Shown: one piece after another, positions 1-5,983 of the stretch
How the letters are laid out: each line of letters begins with the position of its first letter
Position numbering within the stretch: the first letter of the stretch is position 1
Assembly: GCA_015487825.1 (NCBI GenBank)
Contig: WFOZ01000318.1
Coordinates: 1-5,983, forward strand
DNA: 5,983 nt
Source of the DNA: Planctomycetaceae bacterium
GTDB taxonomy: Bacteria > Planctomycetota > Planctomycetia > Planctomycetales > Planctomycetaceae
Reading direction: 5' to 3'
The notes under the pieces: generated by a model
The model's database searches: none
What the model saw: the letters and a program-made list of their open reading frames with translations, nothing else
Told to the model about the DNA's origin: nothing
Position numbers and translations under genes: made by a program

Positions 1-464
1 ATCTTGAAGAACTGCTCACAACAGCTGATTTTGTGTCGCTGCACTGTCCTCTCAACGAAGAAACACGAGGGTTAATAGGCAAGGCAGAACTTCAAATGAT
101 GAAACGTGAGGCGTACCTGCTGAACACCGCACGGGGCGGCATTGTCGATGAAGATGCCCTGTTTGAGGTGCTAAGCAGTGGACGTATTGCCGGGGCAGCT
201 TTGGACTGCTTCGAAACTGAACCAGTGACCAAACCCCACCGATTTGGGCAATTGGAAAATGTGATTCTTGCACCACACTGCATCGCCTGGACAGAAGAAC
301 TGTTTCGAGATATTGGACGCACTGCGTGTCAGGGAATGTTAAGTTTATCACTCGGTCAGCGTCCCTGTGGTGTTTTGAATCCTGAGTTATTTAACAAGAT
401 CAGTTTTCGCCAGAAATGGGCACGCATTATCGGCATGGACGAGCCGCAACAACTGAAGTATTAA
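1..464 (+). CDS. D-isomer-specific 2-hydroxyacid dehydrogenase, C-terminal part (5' end outside window)
   Basis: The frame is open from the left edge (first full codon at base 3) to TAA at 462-464, giving about 153 residues. Members of this family are usually around 310-340 residues, so roughly half is missing, including the GxGxxG dinucleotide-binding loop. The visible part is the end of the NAD-binding domain and the return to the catalytic domain. It shows ADFVSLHCPLNEETRGLIG, then NTARGGIVDEDAL with the substrate-binding/catalytic Arg (132-134), then DCFETEP with the catalytic Glu (219-221), then APH with the catalytic His (276-278). The Arg-Glu-His triad of the family is therefore complete. 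The protein would interconvert a 2-hydroxyacid and a 2-ketoacid with NAD(P)H in the cytoplasm. It looks most like the phosphoglycerate/glyoxylate-reductase-type branch, but the substrate is unknown. The GTG at 33 is an internal Val codon, not the start. Its position before SDR, TIM-barrel and GH78 genes suggests a role in sugar-acid metabolism (inference). Confidence 0.93.
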   Translation, partial: LEELLTTADFVSLHCPLNEETRGLIGKAELQMMKREAYLLNTARGGIVDEDALFEVLSSGRIAGAALDCFETEPVTKPHRFGQLENVILAPHCIAWTEELFRDIGRTACQGMLSLSLGQRPCGVLNPELFNKISFRQKWARIIGMDEPQQLKY

Positions 465-476
465 ATCTGCATCTTA

Positions 477-483
477 AAAGGTG
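477..483 (+). promoter_or_regulatory. Ribosome binding site of the SDR gene
   Basis: A purine-rich AAAGGTG stretch lies 7 bases before the ATG at 491 and matches the anti-Shine-Dalgarno core. It supports ATG 491 as the start. The 26-base gap between the upstream stop and this ATG contains no terminator-like hairpin, so co-transcription with the dehydrogenase is likely. Confidence 0.6.
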
Positions 484-490
484 ATTTTCG

Positions 491-1309
491 ATGAACCAGA
501 ATCGTCTGCAAGATAAAGTTGCCTGGATCAGCGGCGGCACTTCCGGAATTGGTGAAGCGACCGCCCGCCTGTTCGCTGAAGAAGGTGCATGCGTTGCGGT
601 CGTCGGTCGGCGGATACAGCTTTGTCAGAACATTGCCAGCGAAATTGAATCAACAGGCGGTCGAGCAATCGCAGTTCAATGTGATGTGGCAGTCGAACAG
701 CAGGTGCAGGCCTCTATCGAACAGACAGTTGAGGCATTTGGACGGCTCGATATTGTGATCAACAACGCGGGAATGGTCGACATCGGAATGCTTCATGAAT
801 ATGACGATGCCCGGTTTGAGCATGTGATGGCGGTTAATGTGAAATCGATTTTCTATTCACTCAAACATGCCTACCCGCATTTGCGTAAGCAAAAATGCAG
901 CTATGTTGTGAACAATGGATCAATCAGCAGTTTTGTGGGACAACGAGCAACTCCCGCTTACACAACATCGAAGGGGGCGGTGCTTTCTCTGACGAGATCG
1001 ATCGCGATTGATTATGCTTCGATTGGCTTGCGATGTAATTGTGTTTGTCCGGGAATCACGGACACACCAATGCTTCGAGAACATCTCAATGCGACACCCG
1101 ATCCGGAAGAAACGTTAAGGCAAAGGTTGCGACGTGTGCCGTTAAACCGTGCACTGCAACCTCATGATATAGCACGCAATATACTGTATTTATCCTGCGA
1201 AGACTCAGCCGGCGTTACCGGGACTTCTGTTATTATTGACGGGGGTTACCTTGCCACCGCAGAATGGGACACTGCTGACGATCCACAAGCCAAAGGAAAC
1301 GATCAATGA
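491..1309 (+). CDS. SDR family NAD(P)-dependent oxidoreductase
   Basis: The 272-residue product is a classical short-chain dehydrogenase/reductase, slightly above the usual length of about 250. The motifs run in the expected order: cofactor loop SGGTSGIG at residues 14-21 (Ser replaces the usual first Thr), NNAG at 91-94, and a catalytic tetrad of Asn116, Ser144, Tyr157 and Lys161 (YTTSK). PG follows at 187-188 and the C-terminal GTSVIIDGGY is typical. The second beta strand ends in VVGRR (residues 37-41) rather than in an acidic residue, which in this family favours NADP or dual cofactor use. There is no signal peptide, so it is cytoplasmic. Relatives include glucose, fucose and rhamnose 1-dehydrogenases and keto-deoxy-sugar-acid dehydrogenases. 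Beside a GH78 gene, oxidation of L-rhamnose or a derived sugar acid is a reasonable guess, but specificity cannot be read from the motifs. The residues after about 255 are an Asp-rich, probably flexible tail. The stop overlaps the next start (ATGA). Confidence 0.95.
   Translation: MNQNRLQDKVAWISGGTSGIGEATARLFAEEGACVAVVGRRIQLCQNIASEIESTGGRAIAVQCDVAVEQQVQASIEQTVEAFGRLDIVINNAGMVDIGMLHEYDDARFEHVMAVNVKSIFYSLKHAYPHLRKQKCSYVVNNGSISSFVGQRATPAYTTSKGAVLSLTRSIAIDYASIGLRCNCVCPGITDTPMLREHLNATPDPEETLRQRLRRVPLNRALQPHDIARNILYLSCEDSAGVTGTSVIIDGGYLATAEWDTADDPQAKGNDQ
1292..1297 (+). promoter_or_regulatory. Ribosome binding site of the TIM-barrel gene, inside the SDR gene
   Basis: AAAGGA lies 8 bases before the ATG at 1306 and within the last codons of the SDR gene. 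Together with the ATGA stop/start overlap it supports both the chosen start and translational coupling of the two proteins. Confidence 0.65.
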
Positions 1310-2142
1310 AATATCCATTGGCCTGTGCTGACTTCACTTTTCCGCTGTTGTCTCACGAACATTCGCTTGACCTGATTTCGATGCTGGGATTTGAAGGCGT
1401 TGATATCGGACTGTTTGAGGGCCGATCTCATTTACACCCTTCTCGGGAATTCGGTGATCCACAAGCAGGAGATAATCTTCGCAGAAAAGTAAATGATCGC
1501 GGCCTCAAAGTGGCAGATGTCTTCCTGCAGATGGATCCGGATTTTGAGGCGTTTGCAATCAATCATCCTGAAGTCAAACGTCGTAAGAAGTCTCGTGACT
1601 GGTTCCGGAAAACATTGGATTATGCTTTAGCGTGTGGGAGTCTACACGTTACGACATTACCGGGAATAATTTTCGATCAGGAGTCTGAAGCCGATTCTCT
1701 CAAACGGTCTCATGAGGAACTCGCCTGGCGCGTCGAAGAATCGAAAGCTGCGGGGATCGTGTTCGGAATTGAGGCTCACGTCGGTTCCATTGTGCCAACG
1801 CCCGAGTTGGCATTGAATCTGGTGGAAGCTGTTCCCGGATTAACACTGACGTTGGATTATACGCATTTCACACGCGATGGTGTGTGCGATTCCGTAGTGG
1901 AACCTCTCATCAATCATGCCAGTCATTTCCACACACGAGGTGCTCGAAAAGATCGGCTGCAATGTTCATTCAAAGAAAACATTATCGACTACGCTCATAT
2001 CCTTGAAGTGATGCAGAGAACCGGTTACGCAGGGTATCTCGGGATAGAGTACGTCTGGCTCGACTGGGAACATTGCAACGAAGTCGACAATCTTTGCGAA
2101 ACGATTCTGTTTCGAGATTTCTTTTATTCGGAGTTCAATTGA
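1306..2142 (+). CDS. Sugar isomerase/epimerase-type TIM-barrel protein (AP endonuclease 2-like family)
   Basis: The 278-residue product has the usual size for the xylose-isomerase-like TIM-barrel superfamily. Strand-like segments alternate with helices across its length, for example FEGVDIGLFEG near residues 29-39. Four residues in the expected places could form the divalent-metal site: Glu156 in FGIEAH, Asp184 in LTLDYTH, His209 in HFHTRG and Glu248 in GIEYVW. This order and spacing resemble the Glu-Asp-His-Glu site of D-tagatose 3-epimerase. The enzyme is therefore likely a cytoplasmic metal-dependent isomerase or epimerase of a free sugar, sugar acid or sugar phosphate. Myo-inosose dehydratases and hydroxypyruvate isomerases share the fold and cannot be excluded. 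The start overlaps the SDR stop by four bases and the GH78 gene begins three bases after its stop, so it sits in the middle of the operon. No signal peptide is seen. Confidence 0.88.
   Translation: MKYPLACADFTFPLLSHEHSLDLISMLGFEGVDIGLFEGRSHLHPSREFGDPQAGDNLRRKVNDRGLKVADVFLQMDPDFEAFAINHPEVKRRKKSRDWFRKTLDYALACGSLHVTTLPGIIFDQESEADSLKRSHEELAWRVEESKAAGIVFGIEAHVGSIVPTPELALNLVEAVPGLTLTLDYTHFTRDGVCDSVVEPLINHASHFHTRGARKDRLQCSFKENIIDYAHILEVMQRTGYAGYLGIEYVWLDWEHCNEVDNLCETILFRDFFYSEFN
2129..2133 (+). promoter_or_regulatory. Possible ribosome binding site of the GH78 gene
   Basis: CGGAG lies 12 bases before ATG 2146 and inside the end of the TIM-barrel gene. The spacing is longer than ideal, so initiation may depend partly on ribosomes finishing the upstream gene, whose stop is only three bases before this ATG. 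Confidence 0.35.
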
Positions 2143-2145
2143 ACC

Positions 2146-5100
2146 ATGTTAAATACTCGTATTATTCCATTTATTATTGTGGTTATCGTCAGCGTGATAG
2201 CCTCTCAATGTGCCTTCGCGGAAATCAGACCGACGGGAAAGCTGGATGTGGTTGATCTTCGATGCGAGCATCTGGTCAATCCGCTCGGAATCGATGATGT
2301 TTCTCCACGTTTGAGTTGGAAGCTTGTCGCCAAAGAGAGGGCGACGCGCGGGCAACGACAAACAGCCTATCAGATATTGGTTTCAAGTGACCGTTTACTT
2401 CTTAACGAAAATCGAAGCGACTTGTGGAACTCCGGGCAAATTAAATCTGAGCAATCTATTCTCATACCCTATCAGGGAAAGCCGCTGAAATCACGAATGC
2501 AATGTTGGTGGAAGGTACGCATTTGGGATCAACAGGGGCACATGTCGCAATGGAGCAAGCCTGCATTCTGGTCTATGGGATTACTGGAACCGAAAGCATG
2601 GAACAAGGCAAAATGGATTGGTCTGGATCAGAGTGACGATCAGGGGATTGAAATTACGGATCTCAAAGCAGCCAAATGGTTATGGTACCCGGAAGGTAAC
2701 GCTGCAATCGATGCACCGGTCGAGACGCGGTATTTTCGTCGCCAGATTACGATACCTGCAGATCGAAAGATTGTACAGGCATACTGTTTTTTTGCGGGAG
2801 ACGATGCTGTTACTTTTTATGTTAACGGCACACATACCGGTGTTGGTCGTGGCCATCCTGCTTTAATCGGAGCCGACGTGACTGGCATGTTAAAGCCTGG
2901 TGTCAATCAGTTGGCAGCTTCGGTAACAAATGGAAATGCCAATGTCCCTGCTAACCCTGCTGGTTGGATTGGTGCACTGCATATCGAATTCGACAAGGGC
3001 GAACCACTTGTTTTTTATTCCGACAAAAGCTGGAAATGCGTAAAGAAGACTTCTGAAGGTTGGCAGAAAGCAAAATTTTCAGGGCCTGAATGGGTTGCCG
3101 CCATGGAACTCGGCAAAGCCGGAATCGCTCCCTGGGGGATCCCGTGGCCTGATCGATGGGAATCTGAACATCGACGTTTGCCGGGGCGTTATCTTCGCCG
3201 TGAGTTTCACATTCTCGAAGGAAAGACTTTGAGCCGAGCGACGGCGTATGTGTGTGGACTTGGCTTTTTTGATTTGCATATCAATGGGCAACGATTTGAT
3301 GATCAGTTAATGAGTCCTGCATTGACAGGATATAACAAGCGAGATCTGTACGTCACTTTCGATATCACTAAATCGTTGAATGCTGGCAACAATACCATCG
3401 GCGTTGTTTTGAGTAACGGTCGTTTTTTTGCTCCACGCAGACAAAATCCCGTCCCTATGCATTCCTATGGTTATCCAAAAATGATCGGTCAGATCCATCT
3501 ACAATTTACAGATGGATCCGAACAAACAATTGAGACTGATGAATCATGGAATTTAACTACAAACGGACCACTGCGAGCCAGTAGCGAATTTGATGGTGAA
3601 GAATACGATGCTCGGATGGAAATGCCGGGCTGGGACATGGCGGGATATGATGATTCGAAATGGCAGGCTGCTCAACTGGTGGAATCTCCGGGCGGGCAAC
3701 TTGAAGCACAGATGATCGAACCAATTCGCATCACTGAAGTGCTCAAACCAGTTCAACTTTTACAGCCGAAACCTGGCGTTTGGATGGTCGATTTCGGACA
3801 GGCATTTTATGGCGTTGTCCGCTTGAAGGTAAACGGTCCCAGGGGAACTCGGATTACGATGCGAACAAGTTTTAACACGCTCCCCGACGGAACACTCAAT
3901 TATCTCAATGATCGCAGCGCAAAGAACACCGATATCTACACGTTAAAAGGCAATGGTGTTGAAACCTGGAACCCTCGCTTTCGTGGCAATGCAACCCGCT
4001 GGGTCCAGATCGAAGGATTTCCCGGCAGTCCGACGAAAGAGAGTTTCGCTGGCTTAGTGACTCACACGGATCATCAACCGGTTGGCGAATTTGTCTGCTC
4101 AAACGATTTGATCAATCGCATCTACCTGAATGCTCGCTGGGGGACACGTATGCAAAATCGTAGCGTCCCAATGGAGCCGGATCGTGATGAGCGTATGCCC
4201 TGGTCTGGACATCCTGCCAAAACTTCAGAGAGTGAAGGCTGGGCATTCAACGTGGCTCGCTTTTATGAACATTTCCTGCATAACTACCGTGTCCATCAGG
4301 CAAAAGATGGCAGTATGCAGGAGATTCTGCCCCCGTACTGGACCTTCAACAGTAAAGATATCATCTGGCCAAGCGTCGCAACAATTATTCCGGATTGGTA
4401 TTACAACTTCTACGGTGATGACCGCTTACTTCGTGACAATTTCGAGATGATGAAGCGTTTCGTACTGTACCACGAGAAGGCAAATCTCAAGTCCGATGAT
4501 ACGATGGATCACTGCACCTACGGCGACTGGGTTGATACCACATCGATTGGTGCAAATAGTAGAAACTTTGGTGCAACTTCGCGCCCATTAATGGGTACTG
4601 CGTACCTTTACAACAATTGTCGAATCGTCCAGCGTGCTGCTCGTATTCTCGGAAAACAGGACGATGAAAAGTATTTTGGAAAGCTGGCAGATCGGTTTTA
4701 TATTGGATTCAATCGCCGATTCTTCGACGAAAAAACAGGCACGTATGAAAGTCATACGCAATGTTCTGCTGTCCTTCCTTTGGCTTTCGGACTTGTGCCG
4801 GATGAATACCTTGCTGCTGTTAAGAAGAATCTGGTGGACAACATTATGATCGCACATAATGGACATACCTCGGTTGGCCTGATTGGTACGCAATGGCAAA
4901 TGCAGGTACTGACAGATATTGGGCATCCTGAAGTGGCATACAAAATTGCAACGCGAACCGCTTTACCCAGTTGGGGCTACATGATTTCTAAAGATGCAAC
5001 CACAATCTGGGAACGTTGGGATACAGATACTCAAGACGGGGGCATGAACGGTGAGAGTCAGAAAATCCTCTCAGGCAATTTCGAAGCATGGTGCTATCAA

Positions 5101-5484
5101 ACGTTGGCAGGAATCAATTACGATCCGAAACAGCCCGGCTTCAAGCATATCATTCTGCGTCCCCGTCCGGTTGGAGATCTGAAATGGGCACGAGCCTCAC
5201 ATGTCAGCGTTTACGGCAAGATTACCAGCAACTGGAAAATTAAAAACGGTCAGATGCACTGGCAGGTTGTCGTGCCACCCAACACAACAGCAACTGCGTA
5301 CATTCCAACTACAATACAAGATAAGGTTTTGGAATCTGGACGTCCTGTCGATAAGGCTCCCGGTATCCAATTACACAAATCCGGCAAAGGCGACAAGCTT
5401 CCCACAGATGCTGTCGTGGTAGATCTCCAATCGGGAACATATCAGTTCACTGCACCATTTGTAAACAACGGCCAGAAAACGTGA
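2146..5484 (+). CDS. Secreted GH78 alpha-L-rhamnosidase-type glycoside hydrolase, multidomain
   Basis: The 1112-residue product would hydrolyse terminal alpha-L-rhamnosyl (or similar) residues outside the cytoplasm. Residues 1-25 form a signal peptide: Arg5, a long hydrophobic core, and AFA before Glu26 as a signal peptidase I site. SQC at 20-22 is not a proper lipobox. The order of domains is: an N-terminal fibronectin-like domain (about 30-145, with SPRLSWKL); a first jelly-roll module (about 178-300); a second jelly roll matching the usual rhamnosidase N domain (about 346-510, with YVCGLGFFDLHINGQ); a beta domain (about 525-635); the (alpha/alpha)6 catalytic barrel (about 645-990); and a C-terminal beta domain (about 990-1080, with GFKHIILRPRPVGDL). 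The likely general acid is Glu682 in DRDER and the likely base Glu956 in TTIWERW. His689 stands where most relatives have Asp (WSGH instead of WxGD), and SQK at 971-973 stands near the usual NH motif. The start is supported by the signal peptide and the three-base spacing. The exact substrate is not determined. Confidence 0.94.
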   Translation: MLNTRIIPFIIVVIVSVIASQCAFAEIRPTGKLDVVDLRCEHLVNPLGIDDVSPRLSWKLVAKERATRGQRQTAYQILVSSDRLLLNENRSDLWNSGQIKSEQSILIPYQGKPLKSRMQCWWKVRIWDQQGHMSQWSKPAFWSMGLLEPKAWNKAKWIGLDQSDDQGIEITDLKAAKWLWYPEGNAAIDAPVETRYFRRQITIPADRKIVQAYCFFAGDDAVTFYVNGTHTGVGRGHPALIGADVTGMLKPGVNQLAASVTNGNANVPANPAGWIGALHIEFDKGEPLVFYSDKSWKCVKKTSEGWQKAKFSGPEWVAAMELGKAGIAPWGIPWPDRWESEHRRLPGRYLRREFHILEGKTLSRATAYVCGLGFFDLHINGQRFDDQLMSPALTGYNKRDLYVTFDITKSLNAGNNTIGVVLSNGRFFAPRRQNPVPMHSYGYPKMIGQIHLQFTDGSEQTIETDESWNLTTNGPLRASSEFDGEEYDARMEMPGWDMAGYDDSKWQAAQLVESPGGQLEAQMIEPIRITEVLKPVQLLQPKPGVWMVDFGQAFYGVVRLKVNGPRGTRITMRTSFNTLPDGTLNYLNDRSAKNTDIYTLKGNGVETWNPRFRGNATRWVQIEGFPGSPTKESFAGLVTHTDHQPVGEFVCSNDLINRIYLNARWGTRMQNRSVPMEPDRDERMPWSGHPAKTSESEGWAFNVARFYEHFLHNYRVHQAKDGSMQEILPPYWTFNSKDIIWPSVATIIPDWYYNFYGDDRLLRDNFEMMKRFVLYHEKANLKSDDTMDHCTYGDWVDTTSIGANSRNFGATSRPLMGTAYLYNNCRIVQRAARILGKQDDEKYFGKLADRFYIGFNRRFFDEKTGTYESHTQCSAVLPLAFGLVPDEYLAAVKKNLVDNIMIAHNGHTSVGLIGTQWQMQVLTDIGHPEVAYKIATRTALPSWGYMISKDATTIWERWDTDTQDGGMNGESQKILSGNFEAWCYQTLAGINYDPKQPGFKHIILRPRPVGDLKWARASHVSVYGKITSNWKIKNGQMHWQVVVPPNTTATAYIPTTIQDKVLESGRPVDKAPGIQLHKSGKGDKLPTDAVVVDLQSGTYQFTAPFVNNGQKT

Positions 5485-5924
5485 TTGATCCCGGTGCGAT
5501 TGTTTCCGGGCTTACTTTTGCGCGTCTCACAGGCGATGCAGATCAACCGAATGCAACATCGAAATCTGGGCAATCGACACTGGAAGCGGGGGCCTCCAGA
5601 CCTTGTGTTATCCTTTACGATCCCGGACCGAGTGGGCAGAAACGGACCGCCTGCATAAAAATCGGCGGAGGCAGCAGCGCCAGCACCAATGAGAAACCGT
5701 TAATCATTGAAGGTTATTTGACCGGCAATCTTACCAGTGGGGGAGCCACCATCGTGGTAATCTACAATTACCACGATGGTGCCTGGCAGGCGACAGGTGA
5801 AAGTGTCAATGTTCAGGACCGCGGAGGCTTTCCGTCAAATTCGGGAGCTTATATTGTGGCCTTCTTAACGAGCGATCCTGGCGTTGGTGATGTCTATCGC
5901 CCACTTGTGTTGGGGGGCACCTGA
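5481..5924 (+). CDS. Uncharacterised Gly/Ser/Thr-rich protein, possibly phage-like or structural
   Basis: I do not recognise a named family. The 147-residue product starts at GTG on a four-base GTGA overlap with the GH78 stop. The frame is open back to a stop at 5352-5354, but I see no other plausible start, and there is no good Shine-Dalgarno sequence, so initiation probably relies on coupling. There is no signal peptide, membrane helix or further Met. Residues 18-72 are polar and rich in small residues, with a Cys42/Cys58 pair and an IGGGSSAST stretch at 61-69 that looks like a linker. Residues 74-147 look all-beta (LIIEGYLTGNLTSGG, TIVVIYNYHDGAWQATG, AYIVAFL). From memory only, this half resembles small beta-rich proteins in phage-like gene blocks of planctomycetes, such as tail or adhesion components. 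It has no obvious link to sugar catabolism. The gene contains a perfect inverted repeat at 5747-5781. Confidence 0.72.
   Translation: MIDPGAIVSGLTFARLTGDADQPNATSKSGQSTLEAGASRPCVILYDPGPSGQKRTACIKIGGGSSASTNEKPLIIEGYLTGNLTSGGATIVVIYNYHDGAWQATGESVNVQDRGGFPSNSGAYIVAFLTSDPGVGDVYRPLVLGGT
5747..5781. repeat. Perfect 15-bp inverted repeat with 5-base loop inside a coding region
   Basis: The left arm CACCATCGTGGTAAT (5747-5761) is the exact reverse complement of the right arm ATTACCACGATGGTG (5767-5781), separated by CTACA. The RNA would fold into a stable stem-loop. No run of T follows (the next bases are CCTGGCAGG), so it is not a standard intrinsic terminator. It lies within codons 89-101 of the unknown gene, encoding TIVVIYNYHDG, and does not interrupt the frame. 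Confidence 0.9.
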
Positions 5925-5983
5925 TGTTGTACGGCAAATATTACTGCATGACAAAACCAGCACGCTCCGGTGTGGTCAACCAG
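5924..5983 (+). CDS. Start of an unidentified gene, cut by the right window edge
   Basis: An ATG at 5924 shares its A with the TGA stop of the upstream gene (TGATG), and the frame stays open for all 20 codons to the window end, beginning MLYGKYYCMTKPARSG. A G-run at 5912-5917 lies six bases upstream and could serve as a poor ribosome binding site. The tight overlap argues that it forms a translationally coupled pair with the 147-residue gene. An internal Met at codon 9 is an alternative start. The fragment is too short for any functional assignment, and an open frame of 20 codons is weak evidence on its own. Confidence 0.5.
   Translation, partial: MLYGKYYCMTKPARSGVVNQ

Noticed and set aside
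33..464. A possible complete 143-residue gene beginning at GTG 33.
   Set aside because: The codons before it (LEELLTTADF) continue the dehydrogenase domain in the same frame, so GTG 33 is an internal Val and the gene begins outside the window.
465..490. A promoter or terminator between the first two genes.
   Set aside because: The gap is only 26 bases and shows nothing beyond a ribosome binding site.
2203..2225. A lipoprotein signal around Cys22 of the GH78 protein.
   Set aside because: The residues before the Cys are Ala-Ser-Gln; Gln at -1 does not fit a lipobox, while AFA at 23-25 fits signal peptidase I well.
3492..3518. A 9-bp inverted repeat (GATCCATCT / AGATGGATC) with a 9-base loop inside the GH78 gene.
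   Set aside because: A 9-bp match with this loop range is close to chance expectation in 6 kb, it lacks a T-run, and it lies deep in a well-supported coding region.
4130..4450. A 106-codon plus-strand frame within the GH78 gene.
   Set aside because: It is an out-of-frame shadow of the catalytic domain; the GH78 frame here carries the conserved DRDER motif.
4588..4926. A 112-codon open frame on the minus strand.
   Set aside because: It lies entirely antisense to the conserved GH78 catalytic domain, its product has no recognisable features, and it has no operon context. The same applies to the other minus-strand frames at 52-351, 92-322, 2149-2361, 3079-3291, 3307-3498, 3553-3756, 3905-4102 and 4752-4943.
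5747..5790. Reading the 15-bp hairpin as an intrinsic terminator.
   Set aside because: There is no T-run after the stem, and the coding frame continues for more than 140 bases into a coupled downstream start.

Overview
The window is a dense, single-strand (+) run of protein genes with almost no intergenic DNA. It reads like a stretch of chromosome from a heterotrophic polysaccharide degrader. The large secreted GH78 enzyme, its pairing with an SDR oxidoreductase, a hydroxyacid dehydrogenase and a TIM-barrel sugar isomerase, and the roughly balanced base composition (judged by eye, not counted) suggest a planctomycete or another PVC-group bacterium. This assignment is inference from gene style; the window contains no rRNA or other marker.

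Layout: (1) positions 1-464 hold the 3' half of a D-2-hydroxyacid dehydrogenase cut by the window edge; (2) 491-1309 is a classical SDR oxidoreductase; (3) 1306-2142 is a sugar isomerase/epimerase-type TIM barrel, overlapping gene 2 by ATGA; (4) 2146-5484 is a 1112-residue exported GH78 alpha-L-rhamnosidase-type enzyme; (5) 5481-5924 is a 147-residue protein of unknown function starting on a GTGA overlap with gene 4; (6) from 5924 a further reading frame starts on a TGATG overlap and runs off the right edge. The gaps are 26, -4, 3, -4 and -1 bases, so the whole window could be one transcript. I see no promoter and no intrinsic terminator.

How the genes may work together: the GH78 protein would act outside the cytoplasm, releasing L-rhamnose or a related deoxysugar from plant or algal glycans. 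The cytoplasmic SDR, TIM-barrel and hydroxyacid dehydrogenase would then oxidise, isomerise or reduce the sugar or sugar-acid intermediates. The exact substrates cannot be read from the sequence.

The last 500 bases are different in character. The 147-residue product is Gly/Ser/Thr-rich, has no signal peptide and no evident catabolic role, and its C-terminal half resembles small beta-rich proteins I associate with phage-like gene blocks of planctomycetes. Its gene contains a perfect 15-bp inverted repeat with a 5-base loop, the most unexpected piece of DNA in the window. I found no rRNA, tRNA, CRISPR array, insertion sequence or defence system, and no convincing new multi-gene system.
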